Of a stretch of DNA of 12,349 bases, positions 7,294 through 12,349 are shown piece after piece. A model generated the notes under the pieces. The model saw only the letters and a program-made list of their open reading frames with translations, ran no database searches and had not been told where the DNA came from. How positions within the stretch are numbered: the stretch's first letter is position 1; every line of letters starts with the position of its first letter. Source of the stretch: DUZB01 sp964407525 (GTDB taxonomy: Bacteria; Desulfobacterota; DSM-4660; Desulfatiglandales; Desulfatiglandaceae); NCBI GenBank assembly GCA_964407525.1, contig CAYOWC010000134.1:1-12349 (forward strand). The letters run 5' to 3'. The translations under genes and the position numbers were made by a program.

Positions 7294-9180
7294 ATGAACA
7301 ATCCTTTTTACTCAAAAATCAGGACGTTGTTCACCCGCTGGACAACACCCCTCTCCACTGCCGCTGAAAACGAGATACGGTACTGGCAGGACAAACTCCT
7401 CTTGACCCTGCTTCTGGCAGGTCTTGTCCTCGGTTTTCCGGTTTACATCCCCAGCGTCGCCCTGTGCATCAAAGAACAGCTCTGGATTGTTGCCGTTGCC
7501 GACACGTTCCTCTACGCTTGGGTGGCGGTCTTGTTTTTCAGGCGTCGGCTGCCCTTTGCCGTTCGGGCTTACAGCGTCGTTTACATGAGCTATGCCCTCG
7601 GCATAGTGCTGCTGTTGACCGTGGGCCCCTTCGGGGGAGGGCCGGTCTGGTTGTTCGCCTTCCCTGTTCTGGCTGCCGTTTTCATGGGGCTTCGCACATC
7701 CATTATAGCACTTTGCATCAACGTGGGCTCCATCGTCCTGGTCGGCATTCTGCTGACCCATGGCACCCTTCAATGGAATTCCGACGTCATTAATGCCATG
7801 GAAAAATGGGTGGTAATCGCTCTGAATTTTATGTTCCTGAACACCATTGTTGCCATCTCCGTGGCCTATATCTCCCGGGGATTGATGATTTCCCTCCAGC
7901 AGGAAAAGGCCATGCGAGGCTCTCTGGAGAAACAACATGGGGAGCTGGTGGATTTTACCCGTCAACTTGAAGAAGAAATGTCGGAACGTAAACACCAGGA
8001 GGAAACACGCCGAAAACTGGAAGATCAGCTGCGCCAAGCCCAGAAGATGGAGGCCATCGGGACCCTGGCCGGTGGCATTGCCCATGATTTCAACAACATT
8101 TTGTCTTCCGTGATCGGCTATGCCGAGCTGTCCATGGATGAAGTTGAGCGGGGGTCCCTGATGGAGGAAAACATTCAGGAAATCTATACGGCTGGAAACC
8201 GGGCAAAAAACCTGGTCAGTCAGATTCTCACCTTTGCGCGGCAGACCGACGAAAAGATCCGCCCTACACAGATCAGTGCCATCGTCAAGGAGGCGTTTAA
8301 AATGCTTCGGTCGGCGATCCCCACCACTGTGGACATTCGACAGGATATTCAGAGTAATTCCCTGGTTATGGCGGATCCCACCCAGATTCATCAGATCTTT
8401 ATGAACCTTTGCACCAACGCTGCCCAGGCCATGGAGGAGGACGGCGGGATCCTGACAGTTCGGTTGCTCGATGAGGAGATTGAACCGGATGTGAGAGAAA
8501 AAATTCCCGGGCTGAAGCCGGGAACCTATCTGAAAATTGAGGTATCCGACACGGGAAAGGGTATTCAGGAAAAAGACCTGGGTTCCATCTTTGATCCCTA
8601 TTTCACCACAAAGAGACTGGGAGAAGGCACCGGGCTTGGGCTTTCAGTGGTTCACGGAATCGTCAAGGGCTACGAAGGGAGCATTAGTGTGAAGAGTGAG
8701 CCGGGTGAAGGTACCGTTTTCAGCGTATACCTGCCCATTTCAAAGAGAGAGGCCCTGTCCCATGGGGGACCCTTGAAGGTGCTCCCCAGGGGCAATGAAA
8801 GGATCCTCTTTGTGGACGACGAGGCACCCGTGGTTGAAATCGGCTCCCGGCATCTCGAAAAGCTTGGCTACACCGTCACCACCCAAACTGGGAGCGTTGC
8901 GGCCCTTGACTTGTTTAAGACTGACCCGGATCGATTTGACCTGGTCATAACGGACATGACCATGCCCAATATGACCGGCGACCAGTTGGCTGTAGAACTA
9001 ATGAAAATCAGGGCTGATATTCCGGTGATTCTATGCACGGGGTACAGCAAGAAAATATCTGCGGACTCGGCCTCGGAAATCGGGATCAAGGCCTTCGCCA
9101 ACAAACCCATTGCAAAAGCCGATTTTGCCAATACGGTCCGAAAGGTTCTGGATGAGGCAAAAGTTTCGACGCAGGATTAG
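7294..9180 (+). CDS. Membrane hybrid histidine kinase with C-terminal receiver
   Basis: A 628-residue sensor kinase that autophosphorylates on histidine and passes phosphate to its own receiver. About six hydrophobic segments cover residues 34-195 and form the sensor part, with no large periplasmic domain. A coiled linker follows (200-250). The HisKA box is GTLAGGIAHDFNNIL with H264. The ATPase domain has the N box NLCTNAAQAM (N375), G1 DTGKGI (D419), F box FDPYFTTK and G2 EGTGLGLS. The receiver (502-622) has the acidic pair D508/D509, phospho-acceptor D554 in VITDMTMP, T582 and K604. All key residues are present, so it should be active. The signal and output partner are unknown; no DNA-binding response regulator lies nearby. 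No clear Shine-Dalgarno precedes 7294. Its receiver is closely similar to the remnant at 11002-11292. Confidence 0.93.
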   Translation: MNNPFYSKIRTLFTRWTTPLSTAAENEIRYWQDKLLLTLLLAGLVLGFPVYIPSVALCIKEQLWIVAVADTFLYAWVAVLFFRRRLPFAVRAYSVVYMSYALGIVLLLTVGPFGGGPVWLFAFPVLAAVFMGLRTSIIALCINVGSIVLVGILLTHGTLQWNSDVINAMEKWVVIALNFMFLNTIVAISVAYISRGLMISLQQEKAMRGSLEKQHGELVDFTRQLEEEMSERKHQEETRRKLEDQLRQAQKMEAIGTLAGGIAHDFNNILSSVIGYAELSMDEVERGSLMEENIQEIYTAGNRAKNLVSQILTFARQTDEKIRPTQISAIVKEAFKMLRSAIPTTVDIRQDIQSNSLVMADPTQIHQIFMNLCTNAAQAMEEDGGILTVRLLDEEIEPDVREKIPGLKPGTYLKIEVSDTGKGIQEKDLGSIFDPYFTTKRLGEGTGLGLSVVHGIVKGYEGSISVKSEPGEGTVFSVYLPISKREALSHGGPLKVLPRGNERILFVDDEAPVVEIGSRHLEKLGYTVTTQTGSVAALDLFKTDPDRFDLVITDMTMPNMTGDQLAVELMKIRADIPVILCTGYSKKISADSASEIGIKAFANKPIAKADFANTVRKVLDEAKVSTQD

Positions 9181-9216
9181 AAAGCCTCTGTATTCCGAAC
9201 AAGGGGCGAAGAACGA

Positions 9217-9340
9217 ATGGCACGCAATACGGCTGTCACAGATAACATGAGGATTATGCTGGCCAAATTACCTGTGTTATTAAAGCGACTTAAGAATATT
9301 CCCGATCCAAGAAATCCTAATAAGCTCAATCACAACCGGG
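9217..9340 (+). pseudogene. Transposase N-terminal remnant (ISAs1/IS4-like)
   Basis: About 41 codons read MRIMLAKLPVLLKRLKNIPD followed by PRNPNKLNHN, the N-terminal 'IPDPR' region of ISAs1- or IS4-like transposases, which normally run to about 350-400 residues. After NHN the text changes to a different protein: the frame passes without a stop into the CheC remnant. The catalytic DDE part is absent, as are recognisable terminal repeats. This is a deleted insertion sequence, so it cannot act by itself. Exact IS family is uncertain. Confidence 0.65.
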
Positions 9341-9639
9341 CAGTTGTACGAATCGGATCGGGAGGTCGTCACCGAGGTGGGCAATATCCTCCTGAACGAC
9401 TGCCCGGGAACCTTTCAACATCCTCAATGTGCAGATTACCTGCGGTGCCACACATCCATCTGGAAGGTCTGGGCGAACTGCTGGACACCCTGATGATCGG
9501 GAAAGAGGAAATCCAGTATGCCCTGGTGGTGCACACCACCTTCGACATCAAGGAAAGCGAGGTTTCCGGCATCCTCTTCATTGTCCTCGGGGTCAATTCC
9601 CTGGAACGGTTGCTGACCGCACTGGAAACGCTGGGATAG
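9341..9639 (+). pseudogene. CheC/CheX-type chemotaxis phosphatase, C-terminal half, frameshifted
   Basis: The second half of a CheC-like CheY-P phosphatase can be read in three successive frames. From 9341 it gives LYESDREVVTEVGNILLNDC, the conserved EVGNI-N helix with active-site Glu and Asn. From about 9416 it shifts to NILNVQITCGA. From about 9449 it shifts to PHIHLEGLGELLDTLMIGKE and then the strand region up to GILFIVLGVNSLERLLTALE, stopping at 9639. Two frameshifts and a missing N-terminal half make it a pseudogene. Intact CheC proteins have about 200 residues. Its upstream part was replaced by the transposase fragment. It once presumably dephosphorylated a receiver near the kinases here. 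Confidence 0.75.
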
Positions 9640-9728
9640 AAAAGCAGTGGGAAGTAGGGAGTAGGCAGTATGCCATCCGGAGCTCACTGGGGCAACCGGC
9701 ATCCGTAAACCAAACGAAGAGGAACCCC

Positions 9729-9976
9729 ATGATTGACTGGAACATGATTGCCACCCAGTGGCTCGGCGACTACGCCGCTATGGGAGCCTTTGTGGTGGAT
9801 GGGGAACAGATCATGCAATCCAATGAGGCTACCCGGACCTTGTTCGGACTGTCCGGGGCGATGGGAGAGCACGAAAGGAGAGAGCCCAAAAACTCGATAT
9901 CCGGAAATATATTGAGAAACCGATCGAAATGGAGGATCTTGCAAGGTCGGTTCGGGAGGTTCTGCATGGTCAATAA
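9729..9976 (+). pseudogene. Second hybrid kinase remnant: PAS start joined to receiver end
   Basis: ATG at 9729, with GAAGAGG 9-15 nt upstream, opens MIDWNMIATQWLGDYAAMGA and the start of a PAS domain (FVVDGEQIMQSNEATRTLFG), residues 1-48. Near 9872 the reading changes frame to RKERAQKLDIRKYIEKPIEM and EDLARSVREVLHGQ, the last 34 residues of a receiver including the conserved lysine of EKP, and stops at 9974-9976. The whole kinase core and most of the receiver are missing. This repeats the architecture of the remnant at 72-628 from a different parent gene, since the receiver wording differs. It ends five bases before the stop of the convergent toxin gene. Confidence 0.78.
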
Positions 9977-9981
9977 GGCCC

Positions 9982-10296
9982 CTACTGATAAGCGGAATTA
10001 TGATCAGGATGCAATGACAATAGGCGCAGCCATGATCCGTCACGATACGCTACTCCCCTAAAACCCTTGCCGATTCGAAAAGTGTAAAGTTTTTTGCCGC
10101 CTGGACCTTTTTGAGATAAAATGGCCTCCCATTTTAATCCATGATCAGCATATACCTGTTGCCAAGTCATGGTTGCCAATTTCCGCAGAGTATTGAGGGT
10201 GTTGTGCTGATCGTTTTTGGACAGATTGAAAAGTAGGCGTTGAAAAACAGGATTGTTCAAATCCAAACGTATATACTGATGTGTTTTCTGGTTCAT
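9982..10296 (-). CDS. RelE/ParE-superfamily-like toxin paired with AbrB-type antitoxin
   Basis: A 104-residue protein encoded directly after an AbrB-like antitoxin with a 4-nt ATGA overlap. Residues 1-60 are helical (VFQRLLFNLSKNDQHNTLNT; LKWEAIL). The C-terminal part (KLYTFRIGKGFRGVAYRDGS then WLRLLSLHPDHNSAY, 69-103) has the strand pattern of RelE/ParE/HigB toxins: an R-G-R strand, a short turn, and an H-D-x-x-Y end. The RelE-superfamily call rests on this pattern only. Toxin second is the reverse of the other two TA operons in the window. Its stop lies 5 nt from the end of the kinase remnant on the other strand. Function as an mRNA interferase is inferred. Confidence 0.68.
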   Translation of the reverse strand: MNQKTHQYIRLDLNNPVFQRLLFNLSKNDQHNTLNTLRKLATMTWQQVYADHGLKWEAILSQKGPGGKKLYTFRIGKGFRGVAYRDGSWLRLLSLHPDHNSAYQ

Positions 10297-10547
10297 CGTT
10301 TGATCCGGGATTCTAACTCCTCAAAGTTTGTATCCTCGGGTGGATTTTTCTCTGCCCAGGCAATTGCTTCGTTGAGTTCGGGTTGGACACCCGGCCTGTG
10401 AAGCCATCTTTCATTATCGGGAATGAAACGCCCCAGCTTGACAATCCAAACGCCTGTTTCGACTTCATCCAACATGACAGTTTGACCTGCGAATTTTTTG
10501 CCTAAGGATATCTGGCCGCTGCTGCCGACTGTTTTTATAGTATTCAT
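10293..10547 (-). CDS. AbrB/SpoVT-like antitoxin
   Basis: An 84-residue protein whose N-terminus (MNTIKTVGSSGQISLGKKFA to VETGVWIVKLGRFIPDNERW) fits a swapped-hairpin AbrB/VagC-type DNA-binding domain: 'SSGQISLGKKFAG', two strands, then V-W-I-V-K. The acidic C-terminal helix (ELNEAIAWAEKNPPEDTNFE) is the likely toxin-binding part. The ATG at 10545-10547 is fixed by GGGAG 5-7 nt upstream; an in-frame TTG further up is rejected. Its TGA overlaps the toxin ATG. It should repress its own promoter at 10577-10604. Confidence 0.75.
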   Translation of the reverse strand: MNTIKTVGSSGQISLGKKFAGQTVMLDEVETGVWIVKLGRFIPDNERWLHRPGVQPELNEAIAWAEKNPPEDTNFEELESRIKR

Positions 10548-10576
10548 AAGTTCTCCCAAAATTAATAGTACGATTT

Positions 10577-10604
10577 AAGGTAGCACGAATGCATGAAAAG
10601 TCAA
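10577..10604 (-). promoter_or_regulatory. Predicted promoter of the AbrB/RelE-like operon
   Basis: On the minus strand TTGACT (10604 to 10599) is followed after 16 nt by TACCTT (10582 to 10577), about 30 nt before the antitoxin start. This gives a short leader containing the GGGAG site. The base next to the -35 box, 10605, is the first base of the target duplication of the MITE-like element, so that element ends right at this promoter. Confidence 0.55.
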
Positions 10605-10861
10605 GGATGAAAGGCTCATCGCGGATTGACGTGATATTTTATCAGTTGCCGAATAGACTATGCTCAGATTCCAGGTGTCAGGTGTCAGGTGTCAGGAAAA
10701 GACCTGGCCGTATTCAGTATATTCAACCTAATAACCAATAGTTATGATTATTAGAATCAGAAAATTAGGAATAGTAGGCACTGAAACCTGACACCCGAAA
10801 CCTGACACCTCGGTTTCGGAAAAAGGATTCTTCACGCTAATCCGCGATGAGCCGGATGAAA
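10605..10861. mobile_element. MITE-like element A, 241 bp, with 8-bp target-site duplication
   Basis: The element spans 10613-10853. Its ends are a perfect 15-bp inverted repeat, GGCTCATCGCGGATT (10613-10627) and its complement (10839-10853), extended inward with two mismatches to about 22 bp. The octamer GGATGAAA lies on both sides, at 10605-10612 and 10854-10861, as a perfect target duplication. GG ends plus an 8-bp duplication are typical of the ISL3 family, so an ISL3-type transposase is the likely mover (inference). It encodes no protein. Inside lie three GGTGTCA heptamers (10674-10694) and two inverted copies CCTGACACC (10787-10795, 10801-10809), so the whole can fold into a long nested hairpin. 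Confidence 0.88.
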
Positions 10862-11001
10862 TCAGACTCTATGGTTTACAACTGTTTTGACCTCGTTCCC
10901 ACCTGCCTGTCATAGCCTATCAAGTTGCCGGGACATACTCCTTTTCGGTTTTGTATCCCCTGCATTGCGGAAAAAGCTGATGCAACGGCACTGGCGGGCA
11001 G
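10862..11001. other. Spacer with no recognisable feature
   Basis: Between element A and the receiver remnant I see no open reading frame of note, no promoter pair and no repeat beyond a chance-level CACCTGCC/GGCAGGTG pair (10900-10907, 10997-11004). It probably held the lost 5' part of the gene whose end remains at 11014-11292. Confidence 0.4.
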
Positions 11002-11292
11002 GTGCTCTGCTTGGGAATGACGGATAGTGTTGCAGCATTGGAGCACTTCCGAACCAGTCCCCGGGATTTTGATCTCGTGATTACCGACATGGCCATGCCT
11101 CATATGGCGGGGGACCAGTTCGCATCGGAATTGATGCAAATAAGGCAAGACATACCGATTCTGCTTTGTACGGGCCACAGCGATCGGATGGATGAAAAAG
11201 GGGCCAAAAGAATCGGGATTATGGGCTTCGCCACAAAACCTGTAGAGAAAGGTGAATTAGCCAGGGTTGTCCGTAGGTTGTTAGATGTGTAA
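11002..11292 (+). pseudogene. N-terminally truncated receiver domain remnant
   Basis: From about 11014 the frame reads MTDSVAALEHFRTSPRDFDL followed by VITDMAMPHMAGDQ, LLCTGHSD and ATKPVEKGEL, ending at TAA 11290-11292. This is the phospho-acceptor Asp to the end of a receiver, including the Thr and Lys. The beginning (the LFVDDE strand with the acidic pair) and any kinase are absent, and the GTG at 11002 has no Shine-Dalgarno. The text is closely parallel to residues 534-620 of the intact kinase (SVAALDLFKTDPDRFDLVIT), so this is the tail of a paralogous hybrid kinase. A short expressed protein is possible but would lack the Mg-binding residues. Confidence 0.75.
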
Positions 11293-11323
11293 GCTAAAAG
11301 CCAATGACATTAACTTAACAGCA

Positions 11324-11451
11324 TGACGAATGACGAACACTCGATTGACGAACATTCGAATGGAACGGCAAAACAACAGGTCAACGCTTCCTTGTCTTCA
11401 GGGAGTCTTTTGTTCGATTGTTCGATTATTCGATTGTTCGTTACTCGATTG
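11324..11451. repeat. Fold-back repeat of TGACGAA / TTCGATTG units
   Basis: The right arm has octamers TTCGATTG, TTCGATTA, TTCGATTG (11413-11436) and a fourth, broken copy to 11451. The left arm (11324-11362) has TGACGAA at 11324, 11331 and 11346 plus CATTCGAATG. The arms are imperfect reverse complements and could form a long hairpin around a 50-nt loop. No flanking duplication is visible. Its nature (decayed MITE or expanded simple repeat) is unclear. Together with 11452-11626, which holds only C-rich and A-rich sequence, it fills a stretch without genes. Confidence 0.5.
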
Positions 11452-11626
11452 TTGTCTTTTAAAATGTTCTTAAGCCTGAAAGGCTGTGATATACCAACCA
11501 AGGCAACGCCCCGGGAACAAATTCGAGGATGCTTGAGCCTGTAAGAGCGTGACATTTACCCGCCCCACCCGCCCCCCTGCTTTATAAAAGAGGAGAGAAT
11601 TTTATTCAGATAGCAGCGTGCTTACA

Positions 11627-11763
11627 TCCCCGATACAGCAATTCTCATTGTGGGGCCGCATTCATTTCCGAACACTGTGTGAGTGGCATTTTGCCACGAT
11701 CTTTCGAGGCTAGAAGCCTCTCTCACAGCTATGTTTTCAAAATGAGAATTGTTGTCCCCGATA
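11627..11763. mobile_element. MITE-like element B, 119 bp, with 9-bp target-site duplication
   Basis: The element spans 11636-11754. Ends are CAGCAATTCTCATT (11636-11649) and AATGAGAATTGTTG (11741-11754), an inverted repeat matching at 13 of 14 positions. TCCCCGATA stands on both sides, at 11627-11635 and 11755-11763, as a perfect 9-bp duplication. It has no coding capacity. Inside are two compact hairpins, TGGC-ATTTT-GCCA (around 11684-11696) and GAGGC-TAGAA-GCCTC (around 11706-11720), bracketed by CTGTGTGAG and CTCTCACAG. Its ends are unlike those of element A, so a different transposase moved it. Family not assigned. Confidence 0.85.
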
Positions 11764-11771
11764 AATACCTC

Positions 11772-11800
11772 TTGACTATAACCGCATAAGGTAATAATCT
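11772..11800 (+). promoter_or_regulatory. Predicted promoter of the RelE/XRE operon
   Basis: TTGACT (11772-11777), exactly 17 nt, then TAATCT (11795-11800). The -10 ends six bases before the GTG start at 11807, so the transcript should begin at or next to the start codon. The -35 begins nine bases after the right duplication of MITE-like element B. Confidence 0.65.
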
Positions 11801-11806
11801 AATAAA

Positions 11807-12073
11807 GTGCAATACGAGGTCAAAATCAAAAAGAAAGCCCTTCGTGAGCTGGGAAAGCTGCCGATAAATGTGCGGAAGTTGCTATTTTTATTGATTGAAG
11901 ATCTCAAGGCGGATGGACCGATACAAAAAAGTTGGCACAATTTTTCTCCCTTGACTAAGAAAACGTACCACTGCCATTTAAATTATCGCCATGTGGTATG
12001 CTGGACTTATCGGCAAGGGGAAATCGAAATTGAGGTGTATTATGTTGGCTCTCGTGAAAAAGCCCCGTATTGA
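11807..12073 (+). CDS. RelE/HigB-like toxin
   Basis: An 88-residue toxin of the RelE/ParE superfamily, expected to be a ribosome-dependent mRNA interferase. It has the family pattern: VKIKKKALRELGKLPINVRK (first strand and helix), LLFLLIEDLKADGP (second helix), then strands YHCHLNYRHVVCWTYRQGEI and EIEVYYVGSREKAPY, with the R-H-V-V-C-W strand and a G-S-R-E-K-A-P-Y end. The GTG at 11807 is preferred because protein similarity begins there; no Shine-Dalgarno is visible and the predicted promoter places the transcript start here (leaderless). It overlaps the XRE antitoxin gene by 32 nt. Confidence 0.85.
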   Translation: MQYEVKIKKKALRELGKLPINVRKLLFLLIEDLKADGPIQKSWHNFSPLTKKTYHCHLNYRHVVCWTYRQGEIEIEVYYVGSREKAPY

Positions 12074-12349
12074 GATATCCATGCAAGGTGAACATGTTGA
12101 TGAACTCATCGAGTGGATAAGAAAAAAATTCGAAGTGAGTATTCTCACATCCGAAAGCCCTGAGAGTATTGCTATTGAAGAAACTGATTTTTGGAAAGAA
12201 ATGCAATCTAATAGAATCGGAAACCTTCTTTCCGCTGCCCGGCTAAAAGCCAACTTGTCACAGTCACAACTTGCCGACAAGCTCTCTGTCCGCCAAAATA
12301 TGATCAGTGACTACGAAAGAGGCAAACGAAGACTTTCGCCGGCAATGGC
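12042..12349 (+). CDS. XRE-family (HigA-like) antitoxin, cut by window end
   Basis: Partial gene; the frame is open from ATG 12042 to the window end (102 codons). GAGG at 12032-12035, six bases upstream, fixes the start inside the toxin gene. Residues 1-36 (PRIEISMQGEHVDELIEWIR) form a strand-helix module, 40-55 is an acidic linker (ESIAIEETDFWKEM), and from 57 there is a helix-turn-helix of the XRE type: RIGNLLSAARLKANLSQSQL, ADKLSVRQNMISDYERGKRR. It neutralises the RelE-like toxin and probably represses the promoter at 11772-11800. The remaining HTH end lies outside the window. Confidence 0.88.
   Translation, partial: MLALVKKPRIEISMQGEHVDELIEWIRKKFEVSILTSESPESIAIEETDFWKEMQSNRIGNLLSAARLKANLSQSQLADKLSVRQNMISDYERGKRRLSPAM

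Noticed and set aside
7312..8391. Long open frame (359 codons) on the minus strand inside the hybrid kinase gene
   Set aside because: It is the complement of a clearly conserved kinase, is rich in His/Gln/Gly as shadow frames of GC-containing genes often are, and shows no domain.
9429..10061. A 210-codon open frame on the plus strand
   Set aside because: It joins a wrong-frame part of the CheC remnant, intergenic sequence, the PAS start of a kinase remnant and the complement of a toxin gene; it is not one gene.
11323..11544. Short open frames on both strands over the TTCGATTG repeat
   Set aside because: Their translations come from simple repeats, and no start signal or protein pattern is visible.

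Overview
The window looks like chromosome of a Desulfobacterota-type (deltaproteobacterial) bacterium. That is an inference from protein style: hybrid histidine kinases with a 'KPTYEELEKRI' leader, a GGIAHDFNNIL H-box and GxSE/CTGY-type receivers, with moderate GC. No rRNA, tRNA or CRISPR array was seen. Only a few genes look like ordinary intact chromosomal genes: an MscK-type mechanosensitive channel (851-4357), a membrane-anchored PON1-like lactonase (from 5071) and one hybrid sensor kinase (7294-9180). The rest is accessory or decayed DNA.

Layout. 1-690: a hybrid kinase on the minus strand reduced by internal deletion to PAS start plus receiver end, flanked by degenerate heptamer repeats. 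851-4357: mscK-like gene. 4368-5058: a brnT-brnA toxin-antitoxin operon between two GTAG-type REP-like hairpins. 5071-6336: paraoxonase-like gene whose PON1-equivalent end falls at about 6132; its frame then runs antisense through an AbiEii-like gene (6132-6836, minus), which has a small unknown partner (6823-7047). 7294-9180: intact hybrid kinase. 9217-9976: a graveyard holding a transposase N-terminus joined to a frameshifted CheC half, then a second PAS/receiver internal-deletion remnant. 9982-10547 (minus): an AbrB-like antitoxin plus RelE-like toxin. 10613-10853: a MITE-like element with a perfect 8-bp target duplication. 11002-11292: a third receiver remnant. 11324-11451: a fold-back octamer repeat. 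11636-11754: a second, unrelated MITE-like element with a perfect 9-bp target duplication. 11807-12349: a RelE-like toxin and an XRE antitoxin cut by the window end.

What ties it together. Three toxin-antitoxin loci and one AbiEii-type locus lie within about 8 kb. All three TA promoters can be read with the same -35 hexamer (TTGACT). Two different MITE-like elements each sit just upstream of such a -35 box. The two toxin-first operons share the same geometry: -35 to start codon 35 nt, no Shine-Dalgarno, predicted leaderless, and exactly 32 nt of toxin/antitoxin overlap. Three separate remnants of hybrid kinases or receivers, two formed by internal deletion, show repeated loss of two-component genes around one surviving paralogue. 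I see no single new multi-gene system. The best leads are the two small mobile elements, their position at TA promoters, and the shared TA architecture.
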